Shown one piece after another: positions 20,859-30,199 of a stretch of 64,000 nt of DNA (the stretch's first letter is position 1; every line of letters starts with the position of its first letter). This DNA is from Micromonospora yangpuensis. GTDB taxonomy: Bacteria > Actinomycetota > Actinomycetes > Mycobacteriales > Micromonosporaceae. The stretch covers positions 2,480,001-2,544,000 of the forward strand of contig NZ_FMIA01000002.1 of the NCBI RefSeq assembly GCF_900091615.1. The letters run 5' to 3'. Under the pieces are notes generated by a model. That model was not told where the DNA came from. It saw only the letters and a program-made list of their open reading frames with translations, and searched no databases. The position numbers and the translations under genes were made by a program.

Positions 20859-21905
20859 ATGAGAATCCTGGTGACCGGTGGTGCCGGTTTCATCGGGTCG
20901 CACTTCACCCGGTGCCTGTTGGACGGGCGTTACCCCGGCTTCGAAGACTGCGCCGTGACCGTGGTGGACAAGCTCACCTACGCCAGTGACCGGCGGAACC
21001 TGCCAGCCGTCCATCCCCGACTGACCTTCGTCCGGGGCGACATCTGCGACGTCGCGCTGCTGCGGGAGGTGGTGCCCGGACACGACGCCGTGGTGCACTT
21101 CGCGGCCGAGTCGCACGTGGACCGCTCCATCGACGACCCCGCGCCGTTCTTCGAGAGCAACGTGATGGGCACGCACCGGCTGATGGCCGAGTGCGCGCGC
21201 AGCGCGGTCGCCCGGGTGGTGCACGTCTCCACCGACGAGGTGTACGGCTCGATCAGCGAGGGCTCCTGGGACGAGCGCTGCGTGCTGGAGCCCAACTCGC
21301 CGTACGCGGCGTCCAAGGCGGCCAGTGACGCCGTCGTGCGCTCCTACTGGCGCACGTACGACCTGGACGTCTCGATCACCAGGTGCGCCAACAACTACGG
21401 GCCGTACCAGCACGTGGAGAAGGTCATCCCCCGCTTCGTCACCAGCCTGTTCACCGGCCGGGACATCACCCTGCACGGCGACGGCAGCGCGGTACGGGAG
21501 TGGCTGCACGTCGACGACCACTGCCGGGCCATCTCCCTGGTGCTGGCCAAGGGGCGCGCCGGTGAGGTCTACAACATCGGCGGTGACGTGGAGCTGACCA
21601 ACCGGGCGCTGGCCGAGCGGATCCTGCGGCTGGCCGGCGCCGACTGGGACCGGGTCCGGCACGTCGCCGACCGCAAGGTCCAGGACCAGCGGTACTCGCT
21701 GGACTTCCGCAAGATCTCCGAAGAGCTGGGTTACCAGCCGCAGATCCGGTTCGCCGACGGCCTGACCGAGGTCTACCACTGGTACCGGGAGAACCGCGCC
21801 TGGTGGGCGATGCCGTACCCGGAGCCCCGGTCGACCGCCAACGCCCTGGCCAACTCGGTTCCGGCGCTGCCGGCGGGCCGGGTGCTGCCGGTACAGGTCG
21901 GCTGA
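20859..21905 (+). CDS. dTDP-glucose 4,6-dehydratase family
   Basis: A 348-residue extended SDR of the RmlB type. It has GGAGFIGS (7-14), AAESHVDRSI, STDEVYGS with the acid/base DE pair, and YAASKAASD (catalytic YxxxK), followed by RCANNYGPYQ. GGGAGG six bases before ATG 20859 fixes the start. RmlB forms dTDP-4-keto-6-deoxyglucose for rhamnose or natural-product deoxysugars. No rmlA, rmlC or rmlD accompanies it, so it either serves genes elsewhere or belongs to a dispersed pathway. The C-terminal 25 residues (RSTANALANSVPALPAGRVL) are an unusual extension. Confidence 0.9.
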   Translation: MRILVTGGAGFIGSHFTRCLLDGRYPGFEDCAVTVVDKLTYASDRRNLPAVHPRLTFVRGDICDVALLREVVPGHDAVVHFAAESHVDRSIDDPAPFFESNVMGTHRLMAECARSAVARVVHVSTDEVYGSISEGSWDERCVLEPNSPYAASKAASDAVVRSYWRTYDLDVSITRCANNYGPYQHVEKVIPRFVTSLFTGRDITLHGDGSAVREWLHVDDHCRAISLVLAKGRAGEVYNIGGDVELTNRALAERILRLAGADWDRVRHVADRKVQDQRYSLDFRKISEELGYQPQIRFADGLTEVYHWYRENRAWWAMPYPEPRSTANALANSVPALPAGRVLPVQVG

Positions 21906-21917
21906 GCCGGCCGGCGC

Positions 21918-24900
21918 TCAGCGTCCCTCGGCGTCGTCCATCGCCCGGTAGATCCGTTGCTCCGAGACCGGGTACGGCGTCCCGAGCGCCTGGGCGAAGA
22001 CGTTCACCCGGAGCTCCTCGATCATCCAGCGGATCTGCCGGACCGCCGCCGAGGACCGCCGGGTCTCCGGTAGCGCGGCGAGCAGGTCGGCGTACTCCTT
22101 CTGCACCACCGCGATCCGGTCCTGTTGCGACCTGTCCCGCTGCGGGTTGCCGGCTAGCCGGTCCAGCCGCCGCTCGATGGCGGTCAGGTAGCGCAGCAGG
22201 TCGGGCAGGCGGGCGTAGCCGGTCTCGGTGACGAACCCGGCGTGCACCAGTCCGGCCAGTTGCGCCCGGATGTCGGCCAGCGCGGCCACCACGGCCAGGT
22301 TCCGCGTCGCGCCGAGCCGCTGTTCGACGGCGTAGGCCGCGGCCAGCACCCGGCGGACCCGGTCCATCACCTCCACCACCGTGTCGACCAGGTCGGCCCG
22401 CACCCGGTCGCGCAACGCGGTGAAGCCCGCGGCGTCCCAGGCCGGACCGCCCGCGTCGCCGACCAGCTTGTCGATCGCCGCGCCCGCCGCGTCCTCGATG
22501 AGCTGCTGCACGTTGCCGTGCGGGTTGCGGCTCAGCGCCAACTTCGCCTCGTTGCTCAACCGGCCCTGCAGGATCTTCGCCGGAGACGCGACGGTCAACC
22601 GCAGCAACCGGCGGGTACCGGCCCAGTGCGCCGCCGCCTGCTCGGCCTCGGAGTCGAAGACCCGGACCCCCACCGTGGTGCCCTCGTCCACCAGCGCCGG
22701 GTGGCCGGTCACCGCGAAACCGGCCCGGACCTGCTCGACGGTGCGCGGCAGGGTGCCGATGCTCCACTCCCGCAGCCCGGTACGGGCCACCTCGGGCGCG
22801 GCGGCGGCCACCACCTGACGTACCTCCTGACGGAGCTGGCGTTGCAGCGCCGGCAGGTCCTTGCCCTCGGCGACCGGCTTGTCCTCCTCGCCGATCACCC
22901 GGAAGGTGACCCGCAGGTGCGGCGGGAGCCGGCTCAGGTCCCACGCGTCGGCGGGCACGCTCACCCCGGTCATCCGGCGCAGCTCGCGGGTGAGCGCGGT
23001 GAGCAGCGACTCCTCGCCGGGCCTGATCGCCGCCAGCGCCGCCCGCGCGTGGTCGGGCACCGGGACGAAGTTGCGGCGTACCGCCTTGGGCAGCGACCGG
23101 ATCAGCGCGACGACCAGCTCCTCCCGCAGCCCCGGCACCTGCCAGTCGAAGCTCTCCGCCGGCACCTGGTTGAGCATCGGCAGCGGGATGTCGACGGTCA
23201 CCCCGTCGGTCGACGTGCCCGGCTCGAACCGGTAGGTCAACGGCAGCGCCACCGGACCGGCGCGCCACTGGTCCGGGTAGTCCTGCTCGTCCACCCCGCC
23301 CCGGCCGGCGTTGACCAGCAGCTCACGGGTGAAGGTGAGCAGCTCGGGCCGCTCCCGCCGGGTGGTCTTCCACCAGGCGTCGAAGTGCCGGCCGGAAACC
23401 ACGTCGGCGGGGATCCGCTCGTCGTAGAACTGGAACACCGTCTCGTCGTCGACCAGGATGTCCCGGCGGCGGGCCCGGTTCTCCAGCTCCTCGATCTCGG
23501 CCAGCAGCCGGCGGTTGTCCCGCAGGAACTGGTGGTGGCTCTGCCAGTCCCCCTCGACCAGGGCGTGCCGGATGAACAGCTCCCGGCTCAGGCCCGCATC
23601 GATCCGGCCGAAGTTCACCTTGCGGGCGCTGACCAGCGGGACGCCGTACAGGGTCACCTTCTCGTAGGCCAGCACCGCGGCCTGCTTCTTCTCCCAGTGC
23701 GGCTCGCTGTAGCTGCGTTTGACCAGGTGTTGGGCGAGCGGCTCGACCCACTCCGGCTCGACCCGCCCGGCGACCCGACCCCAGAGCCGGGAGGTCTCCA
23801 CCAGCTCGGCGGCCATCACCCAGCGGGGTGGCTTCTTGAACAGCGCCGAGCCGGGGAAGAGCGCGAACTTGGCCCCCCGGGCGCCCAGGTACTCGTGCTT
23901 CTGCGCGTCCTTGAGCCCGACGTGGGAGAGCAGCCCGGCCAGCAGCGACTGGTGCACCTTCGGGGTGTCGATCTCCTCCGGCAGGTCCGCGCCGCCGGCC
24001 CGCCGGCCGCCGTCGGCCGCCGGGTTCTCCGCGCCCCGCCGGCCCCGCCGCCCGGCACCCCCCTCCGGGGTACGCCCCACCTGACGCAGCTGGCTGACGA
24101 TGTCCTGCCACTCGCGTACCCGCAGGTAGTTGAGGTACTCGGCGCGGCACATCCGGCGGAACGCGCTGGAGGAGAGGGCGCGTTGCTGCTCGCGCAGGTA
24201 CCGCCAGAGGTTGAGCAGCGCGACGAAGTCCGACTCGGCGTCGGCGAACCGGGCGTGCGCCTGGTCGGCCTGGGCCTGCTTCTCCGCCGGCCGTTCGCGG
24301 GGATCCTGGATGGAGAGCGCGGCGGCGATCACCATCACCTCGGTGCCGCAGCCGTTGCGCTCGCCCTCCAGCACCATCCGGGCCAGCCGGGGGTCCACCG
24401 GGAGCTGGGCCAGCCGCCGGCCCAGCGGGGTGAGCCGCTTGTCCGGGTCGGTCTCGGTCGGATCCAGCGCGCCCAGCTCGTGCAGCAGGTTGACCCCGTC
24501 GGTGACGTTGCGCCGGTCCGGCGGGTCGACGAACGGGAACGCGGCGATGTCACCGAGCCCGATCGAGGTCATCTGGAGGATCACCGAGGCCAGGTTGGTC
24601 CGCAGGATCTCCGGGTCGGTGAACTCGGGGCGGCTGGCGAAGTCCTGCTCGTCGTAGAGGCGGATGCAGATGCCGTCCGAGGTCCGCCCGCAGCGGCCCT
24701 TGCGCTGGTTGGCCGAGGCCTGCGACACCGCCTCGATCGGCAGCCGCTGCACCTTCAACCGGCTGGAGTACCGCGAGATCCGGGCGGTGCCCGGGTCCAC
24801 CACGTACTTGATCCCCGGTACGGTCAGCGAGGTCTCCGCCACGTTGGTGGCCAGTACCACCCGGCGGTTGCTGTGCGCGGCGAAGACCCGGTGCTGCTCG

Positions 24901-25952
24901 GCGGCGGAGAGCCGGGCGTACAGCGGCAGGATCTCGGTGCCCAGCAGCGACCGCTTCGACTGGACCAGCCTGCCCAGCGCCTCGGCGGTGTCCCGGATCT
25001 CCCGCTCGCCGCTGAGGAAGACCAGCACGTCACCGGGGCCCTCGGCGGCCAGCTCCTCGACCGCGTCGCCGATGGCCTGGATCTGGTCCCGGACGTTCTC
25101 GCCGTCCTCGTCCGCCTCGTCCCCGGTCACCTCGACCAACGGCCGGTAGCGCACCTCGACCGGGTACGTCCGACCGGAGACCTCGACCACCGGCGCCGGC
25201 TTCCCGTCGGCGTCGGCGAAGTGCTGGGCGAACCGGTCGGTCTCGATGGTCGCCGAGGTGATGATCACCTTCAGGTCGGGTCGGCGGGGCAGCAGCTGCC
25301 GCAGGTACCCGAGGATGAAGTCGATGTTGAGGCTGCGCTCGTGCGCCTCGTCGATGATCAGGGTGTCGTACCGGCGCAGCATCCGGTCGGTCTGCAGCTC
25401 GGCCAGCAGGATGCCGTCGGTCATCAGCTTGACCAGGCTGCGGTCGCTCACCTGGTCGGTGAAGCGGACCTTGTACCCGACCACGTCGCCCAGCTCGGTG
25501 CCGAGTTCCTCGGCGATCCGGTCGGCGACGGTCCGGGCCGCCAGCCGGCGGGGCTGGGTGTGGCCGATCAGCCCGGACACCCCACGCCCCAGCTCCAGAC
25601 AGATCTTGGGCAGCTGGGTGGTCTTGCCGGAGCCGGTCTCGCCGGCCACGATCACCACCTGGTGGTCGCGGATGGCGGCGGCGATGTCGTCCCGGCGTTC
25701 GCTCACCGGCAACCCGGCAGGGTAGGTCACCGCCGGAACGGCTGCCTGCCGGGCCGCCAGCCGGGCCTCGGCCCGACCCACCTCGGCGGTGATCTCGGCA
25801 AGCGTGTCGGCGCGCCGCTGCGGATCGCGCAGGCGCTTGACGCCGTCGAGCCGCCGGCGCAGCCGACGTTGGTCGTCGAAGATCAGAGGGGCGAGGCGAC
25901 GGTGCAGCTCGCGAACCGTGTCGGTCGCGGCCGGTGCGGGTGGAGTCTGCAT
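21918..25952 (-). CDS. hrpA: ATP-dependent RNA helicase HrpA
   Basis: A 1344-residue DEAH-box helicase of normal HrpA length. Motif I is GETGSGKT (104-111), motif II DEAH (201-204), motif III SATIETDRF; motif VI is in NQRKGRCGRTSDGICIRLY. The helicase core is followed by HA2/OB-type domains and the long HrpA C-terminal domain (DUF3418). A low-complexity insert rich in Gly, Arg and Ala (TPEGGAGRRGRRGAENPAAD) splits the middle and may be a linker. The family acts on mRNA structure and stalled ribosomes. It stands alone between rmlB-like and the deaminase gene. Confidence 0.95.
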   Translation of the reverse strand: MQTPPAPAATDTVRELHRRLAPLIFDDQRRLRRRLDGVKRLRDPQRRADTLAEITAEVGRAEARLAARQAAVPAVTYPAGLPVSERRDDIAAAIRDHQVVIVAGETGSGKTTQLPKICLELGRGVSGLIGHTQPRRLAARTVADRIAEELGTELGDVVGYKVRFTDQVSDRSLVKLMTDGILLAELQTDRMLRRYDTLIIDEAHERSLNIDFILGYLRQLLPRRPDLKVIITSATIETDRFAQHFADADGKPAPVVEVSGRTYPVEVRYRPLVEVTGDEADEDGENVRDQIQAIGDAVEELAAEGPGDVLVFLSGEREIRDTAEALGRLVQSKRSLLGTEILPLYARLSAAEQHRVFAAHSNRRVVLATNVAETSLTVPGIKYVVDPGTARISRYSSRLKVQRLPIEAVSQASANQRKGRCGRTSDGICIRLYDEQDFASRPEFTDPEILRTNLASVILQMTSIGLGDIAAFPFVDPPDRRNVTDGVNLLHELGALDPTETDPDKRLTPLGRRLAQLPVDPRLARMVLEGERNGCGTEVMVIAAALSIQDPRERPAEKQAQADQAHARFADAESDFVALLNLWRYLREQQRALSSSAFRRMCRAEYLNYLRVREWQDIVSQLRQVGRTPEGGAGRRGRRGAENPAADGGRRAGGADLPEEIDTPKVHQSLLAGLLSHVGLKDAQKHEYLGARGAKFALFPGSALFKKPPRWVMAAELVETSRLWGRVAGRVEPEWVEPLAQHLVKRSYSEPHWEKKQAAVLAYEKVTLYGVPLVSARKVNFGRIDAGLSRELFIRHALVEGDWQSHHQFLRDNRRLLAEIEELENRARRRDILVDDETVFQFYDERIPADVVSGRHFDAWWKTTRRERPELLTFTRELLVNAGRGGVDEQDYPDQWRAGPVALPLTYRFEPGTSTDGVTVDIPLPMLNQVPAESFDWQVPGLREELVVALIRSLPKAVRRNFVPVPDHARAALAAIRPGEESLLTALTRELRRMTGVSVPADAWDLSRLPPHLRVTFRVIGEEDKPVAEGKDLPALQRQLRQEVRQVVAAAAPEVARTGLREWSIGTLPRTVEQVRAGFAVTGHPALVDEGTTVGVRVFDSEAEQAAAHWAGTRRLLRLTVASPAKILQGRLSNEAKLALSRNPHGNVQQLIEDAAGAAIDKLVGDAGGPAWDAAGFTALRDRVRADLVDTVVEVMDRVRRVLAAAYAVEQRLGATRNLAVVAALADIRAQLAGLVHAGFVTETGYARLPDLLRYLTAIERRLDRLAGNPQRDRSQQDRIAVVQKEYADLLAALPETRRSSAAVRQIRWMIEELRVNVFAQALGTPYPVSEQRIYRAMDDAEGR

Positions 25953-26010
25953 GACGTCGCCAAGGATAGGCAGCCCGGCCCGGTACCGCCCGTGGGTTAC
26001 CGGTTCGGCG

Positions 26011-26140
26011 TCACCGAACCGCCTGCGATCGGCACGGCCGATGTCACCGAACCGCCTGCGATCGGCACGGCCGATGTCGCCGAACCGCCTGCGATCGGCG
26101 CGGCCGATGTCGCCGAACCGCCCGCGGTCGGCCGGGCATC
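26011..26140. repeat. Four tandem copies of a 33-bp repeat
   Basis: Repeat units begin at 26011, 26044, 26077 and 26110, each starting TC(A/G)CCGAACCGCC and running through GCGATCGGC. Copies 1-3 differ at only two or three positions; copy 4 is more divergent. They lie between the hrpA start and the deaminase-like gene and are not in either gene's frame. The period is a multiple of three, and one plus-strand frame reads an EPPAIG-type repeat, but there is no start. This looks like a minisatellite. Confidence 0.85.
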
Positions 26141-26194
26141 GACCAGTTCCGCCGTCTAGAGTGGGCCACCGACCGAGTCGATCGTGGGGACGGG

Positions 26195-26599
26195 ATGACG
26201 ATGCGGGACACCGACCGGGCGCTGGTGCAGGCGGCCAGCGCGGTGGCCAAACTACGCTGCCGCAGCGCCAGCCACACGCTGGCCAGCGCGGCCCGGACCG
26301 CCCAGGGCCGGGTGGTCACCGGCGTGGACGTCGTGCACCCCGCCGTCGACGCCTGCGCCGAGGTGGTGCTCCTCGGCGCCGCCGCCACCCAGGGCGTCGG
26401 CGAGTTGGAGACCCTCGTCACGGTGGGGGACCGGGGGCGCAGCCTGGTGCCGCCCTGCGACCGGTGCCGTCGGCTGCTCGCCGACCACTTCCCGGCGCTG
26501 CGGGTGATCGTCGGCCCGCTCGAGGATCCCCAGGTCGTGCCGGTGACCGACCTGACCGCCCTGGTACCGCCTGTCGCAGGTGACCCCGATCCTGAGTAA
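26195..26599 (+). CDS. Cytidine deaminase-like protein
   Basis: A 134-residue protein of the cytidine/blasticidin-S deaminase fold. The zinc and catalytic motif is CAE within VDACAEVVLLGAA, and the second zinc motif is PPCDRCRRLL (PCxxC). The N-terminal helix and length fit small tetrameric Cdd-type enzymes. Compared with typical Cdd the substrate-binding segment before CAE is altered (VTGVDVVHPAVDA), so the substrate may differ from cytidine. GGGGACGGG precedes ATG 26195; a second ATG is at 26201. Confidence 0.8.
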   Translation: MTMRDTDRALVQAASAVAKLRCRSASHTLASAARTAQGRVVTGVDVVHPAVDACAEVVLLGAAATQGVGELETLVTVGDRGRSLVPPCDRCRRLLADHFPALRVIVGPLEDPQVVPVTDLTALVPPVAGDPDPE

Positions 26600-26680
26600 T
26601 ATTCCGCTTTTGCACTGATTGGCAGCTTTGTGAGCCAACTTCTGTTTAGTCTCGGTTGGGAGCTACGGAGGGGGCGGCTC

Positions 26681-28549
26681 ATGGTCACTCGGCGGCGGTT
26701 GCTGGTCACGGGGGCGGTCGGCACGGCGGCGGCGCTGGCCCCGCCCGGTTGGGCGGGCGCAGGGGCGGGGACGGGGACATCGGCCCCGACGCTGGCCGCC
26801 GAGACGATCCCCAAGTACGTCACCCGGCTGCGGGTGCCGGGGACCATGCCCACCGTCGCCCGCACCGACGCCGACGAGTACTCGGTCGGGCTGCGCCAGT
26901 TCCGGCAGCAGGTGCTGCCGACCTCCCTGCCCGGCACCCGGGTGTGGGGGTTCGGCTCCACGGCCCACCCGTGGACGTTCCGCTACCCGGGCAACACCAT
27001 CGAGGCCCGGGTGGACCGCCCGGTCCGGGTCACCTGGCGCAACGAGCTGGTCGACGGCGACGGGCGGTACCTGCCCCACCTGCTACCGGTCGACCCGGCA
27101 CTGCATTGGGCCAACCCGGCCGGCGGCACCGAGGGCCGGGACACCCACCCCGACCCCGACCGGACGCCGGCCCGCTACCTCGGCCCGGTCCCGCTGGTCG
27201 TGCACCTGCACGGCGGCCACAACCTGCCGGAGAACGACGGCTACCCCGAAGCCTGGTACCTGCCGGACGCGCGGGACATCCCCGCCGGCTACGCCCGGGT
27301 GGGCAGCTCCTACGAGGAGTTCGACGCCCTGGCGAACGCCGGAACGCACTGGTCGCCCGGCTCGGCCCGCTTCGAGTACCGCAACGACCAGCAAGCCACC
27401 ACGCTCTGGTACCACGATCACAGCGTCGGGCTCACCAGGTTGAGCATGTACGCCGGTGCCGCCGGCTTCTACCTGCTGCGGGGCGGGGACGCCGACCTGC
27501 CGCCGGGCGTGCTGCCCGGCGCGGCAGCCGGGCCCGACGGAACGCCCCACGAGATCCCGATGCTGATCCAGGACCGCAGCTTCCGCGCCGACGGCGAGCT
27601 GTCCTACCCGTCGGGCCGGGCCGGGATGCCCTTCTTCGGTACCACCATGGTGGTCAACGGCAACACCTGGCCGGTGCTGCCGGTGCAGCGCCGCCGGTAC
27701 CGGTTCCGCCTGCTCAACGGCTGCAACAGCCGGTTCCTCCAGCTCTGCGTGGCGGCGCGGCCGACCAGCCGGCCGGCCCGCCCGGTGCTGCCGATCTGGC
27801 AGCTCGGCAGCGACGGCGGCTTCCTGCCCGCCCCGGTCGAGCAGGACCGGCTGGCCCTCTCCATCGGGTCCCGCTCCGACGTGCTGATCGACTTCACCGA
27901 CGTCCCCGCCGGCACCGAGCTGTACCTGGTCAACGAGGGACCGGACGGACCGGACGCCCGCGGGGGACCGGCCGACCCGCAGACCACCGGGCAGGTGCTG
28001 AAGTTCGTCGTCACCGACCGGATCGGCCCGGACGACACCGTCCCCGCGCACCAGCTGCGGCTGCCCGCGGTGCCCCCGCTCGGACCCGCCGACCGCGTCC
28101 GGCGACTCTCCCTGTCGTACGCGAACTCCACCGGGCACGGCGTTCTCCAGCTGGGCGTGGTCGACCAGCGCGGCCGACCCGTGCCGCTGCCCTGGGGCGC
28201 CCCCGTAACCGAGCAGGTGGGACTCGGCAGCACCGAGATCTGGGAACTGCACAACTTCACCTCGCAGACCCACCCGGTTCACCTGCACCAGGTGCAGTTC
28301 GAGCTACTCGGGTCGGGCCGGTCGGGCGGCGGACCGGCCCGGGGCGACCAGGGTGGCCGGCACGACACCGTCCCGGTCTTCCCCGGCAGCGTGCGCCGGA
28401 TCAAGGCCCACTTCGACCTGCCCGGCCGGTACGTCTGGCACTGCCACATCCTGGAGCACGAGGATCACGACATGATGCGCCCGTACGTCGTGACCCCCGC
28501 CGGTGCCCCCGAAGCCGGCGGCGGAGGCGCCGCCCACCTCACCCCCTGA
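26681..28549 (+). CDS. Multicopper oxidase (CotA/phenoxazinone synthase-like), Tat-exported
   Basis: A 622-residue three-domain multicopper oxidase. All copper-binding segments are present: HLHGGH (175-180), WYHDHS (244-249), HPVHLHQVQ, and HCHILEHEDHDMM (587-599) with the type 1 Cys, His and axial Met. The N-terminus VTRRRLLVTGAVGTAAALAP is a Tat signal, consistent with folding around copper before export. Among MCOs the spacing fits the CotA/phenoxazinone synthase/bilirubin oxidase group. ATG 26681 follows ACGGAGGGGG; the longer ORF has no such site. Substrate could be phenolic, or it could serve copper or manganese oxidation; this is not readable from sequence. Confidence 0.93.
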   Translation: MVTRRRLLVTGAVGTAAALAPPGWAGAGAGTGTSAPTLAAETIPKYVTRLRVPGTMPTVARTDADEYSVGLRQFRQQVLPTSLPGTRVWGFGSTAHPWTFRYPGNTIEARVDRPVRVTWRNELVDGDGRYLPHLLPVDPALHWANPAGGTEGRDTHPDPDRTPARYLGPVPLVVHLHGGHNLPENDGYPEAWYLPDARDIPAGYARVGSSYEEFDALANAGTHWSPGSARFEYRNDQQATTLWYHDHSVGLTRLSMYAGAAGFYLLRGGDADLPPGVLPGAAAGPDGTPHEIPMLIQDRSFRADGELSYPSGRAGMPFFGTTMVVNGNTWPVLPVQRRRYRFRLLNGCNSRFLQLCVAARPTSRPARPVLPIWQLGSDGGFLPAPVEQDRLALSIGSRSDVLIDFTDVPAGTELYLVNEGPDGPDARGGPADPQTTGQVLKFVVTDRIGPDDTVPAHQLRLPAVPPLGPADRVRRLSLSYANSTGHGVLQLGVVDQRGRPVPLPWGAPVTEQVGLGSTEIWELHNFTSQTHPVHLHQVQFELLGSGRSGGGPARGDQGGRHDTVPVFPGSVRRIKAHFDLPGRYVWHCHILEHEDHDMMRPYVVTPAGAPEAGGGGAAHLTP

Positions 28550-28630
28550 CCCAACTCCCCCGACACCCATCGGACAGCGGGAACCCCGTTCAGGTCGACC
28601 GGGCCGCTCAGGTTGCGGTGGCCTCCGTCG

Positions 28631-28870
28631 CTGGTGGGGGCACTGGATCGTGGTTGTGGTGGTGTTTTGCGCTTGTTAGGGCACTGGATCGTGGATGTGG
28701 TGGCCTTCGGCGCTGGTGGGGGCGCTGGATCGTGGTTGTGGTGGTGGTCGGGTTGCTGGATCCGGGATGTGGTGGTGTCTGGTGCCCGTTGGGTTACCTG
28801 GATCCGGGTCGGGGTGGGTGTCCCCGCCCGACCAGACGAGCGCACGCCGCTCCTTCCTGGATGTGGTGGC
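28631..28870. repeat. Degenerate tandem repeats with 41-bp period (tract 1)
   Basis: The 578-bp gap from 28550 to 29128 holds no gene. In it the core TGTGGTGG recurs at 28655, 28696, 28737, 28768 and 28862, each copy except the last preceded by CTGGATC(G/C). The first intervals are exactly 41 bp. The tract is strongly strand-asymmetric, with G and T on the plus strand. A 41-bp period rules out a continuous coding repeat. The last part (28850-28915) contains a second pair, GCTCCTTCCTG. Confidence 0.75.
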
Positions 28871-29128
28871 CACGCCGACGAGCATCGGCCGCTCCTTCCT
28901 GAATCTGGTGACCTGACAGTCGGGTATGAATGGTGGGGTGCCAGTCTGCTGGCCGTCGTCGGCCGTCCATACGTTCGCCGCGAGCTTGATCCGGACCTGG
29001 CCGGGCTCATCGGCAGCAGCGACCACGCCCGCGGACCGGAGCCAGGAACGGAACGGGCACCACAGGGCACCACATTCCGGCGTAACGACGGGTGCCGCCA
29101 GAGACCGGTGTGCCGGTGGGGTGTGGTG

Positions 29129-30046
29129 TCAGAGTCGGGCGCCTCGGGATCGCAGGGCGATGTGGACCTCGCCCAGGAATCCGTCGAGGTCCTCCCGTAA
29201 CCGTCGGGCGGTGACGTGCAGGACGAGCCAGCCTTCGCCGACCAGTTGGTTGAGTCGACGCCGGTCGCGGTGAAGTTGTTCCGGATCGTCGTGCCAGCGG
29301 CCGTCGTACTCGACCGCCACCTTGAAGGCCGGCCACGCCAGATCGACCCGTGCGATGAACCGCCCCTGACCGGTGATCACGTACTGGGTGACCGGCCGGG
29401 GCAGCCCTGCCCGCACGAGGTGCACCCGCGTCCGGGATTCCTGCGGAGACTCCGCACCGCCGTCGGTCAGCTCGACGACCCGCAGCAACGCCCGCCAGCC
29501 CCGCCGGTCGCGGTGCTCCCACGCATAGGCACGAAGGTCGTCTTGGCTGGTCAACCGCTGTCTGAGTAGTGCGTCGACGACCACGACCGCCTCCATGGCA
29601 GTCAGCCAGCAGGCCAGGTCCCAGCAGGTACGGGTGACGGTCGTGACGAGGATGCCGTCCCGGTCTACGGCATCCGTCGCCTCGCGCAGGCCACGATGCA
29701 CCCGTACACCCGAGATCGGACCCATCCGGACATCCGCGGGAGTCAGCACGTCGATCGGTTCCTCGTTGGCTGTGGCAGCCGCGCCGTGCAGGGCGGCTGC
29801 CGCACGTCCGGCGATGGCCGTGCCTGGGGGAGCCAGCCAACGGCTCACCGCCAGGCAACGGGCCCGGTGAGTCAGGGTCAGGTCGGTGTCGGCGTAGATG
29901 TCGCGGAACAGTCGCTGCCAGGCCGCACTTCGGAGGTCGTTGCGGCTGAGCAGGCCGTCGTTGACGACGGTGGAACCACGGAAGATGCGACCTCGCAGCT
30001 GCGGGGGCGCCGGGCGGTTTCTGCCATGCCCGCCAGGCTGGCGCAT
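29129..30046 (-). CDS. DUF559 endonuclease-like protein with N-terminal AbiEi-like region
   Basis: A 305-residue protein with an N-terminal winged-helix-like region (LLSRNDLRSAAWQRLFRDIY), a middle segment of the type seen in AbiEi-antitoxin-like actinobacterial proteins, and a C-terminal Vsr/PD-(D/E)XK-type DUF559 domain. The latter shows RVDLAWPAFKVAVEYDGRWH, then DRRRLNQLVGEGWLVLHVTA, matching the D-ExK-like core with VEYDG. Such genes are abundant in actinobacteria and are often annotated as hypothetical; nuclease activity and target are not established. It stands alone between two repeat tracts. The start is uncertain, because the first 25 residues are low in conservation-like character. 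Confidence 0.75.
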   Translation of the reverse strand: MRQPGGHGRNRPAPPQLRGRIFRGSTVVNDGLLSRNDLRSAAWQRLFRDIYADTDLTLTHRARCLAVSRWLAPPGTAIAGRAAAALHGAAATANEEPIDVLTPADVRMGPISGVRVHRGLREATDAVDRDGILVTTVTRTCWDLACWLTAMEAVVVVDALLRQRLTSQDDLRAYAWEHRDRRGWRALLRVVELTDGGAESPQESRTRVHLVRAGLPRPVTQYVITGQGRFIARVDLAWPAFKVAVEYDGRWHDDPEQLHRDRRRLNQLVGEGWLVLHVTARRLREDLDGFLGEVHIALRSRGARL

Positions 30047-30199
30047 CCACCGTCACCGCCGCGCCCCCTGTGGACAACGGCCAAGGGCCAGCACCGGTCA
30101 CCTGTGGATAACTCCGAGAACCGCCCCCCTCTCTGGTATGACGCCTCCCCGCGCCGCCCCCACCCGAACACCCCTCGCTGCTTCCCGGATCCTGGTGTC

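Noticed and set aside
26011..26140. 33-bp repeats as a CRISPR array
   Set aside because: The units are contiguous with no unique spacers and there are no cas genes.
22242..26159. Very long open frame (about 1300 codons) antisense to hrpA
   Set aside because: It is the mirror of a GC-rich gene: composition is dominated by Gly, Arg, Pro, Val and His with no domain, while the opposite strand encodes full HrpA.
25789..26583. Alternative plus-strand frame across the 33-bp repeats and the deaminase gene
   Set aside because: It reads an Arg/Pro-rich low-complexity protein with no ribosome site, whereas the other frame has the CAE and PCxxC deaminase motifs.
28931..29130. Small plus-strand frames upstream of the DUF559 stop
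   Set aside because: No ribosome sites and compositions of random high-GC frames.
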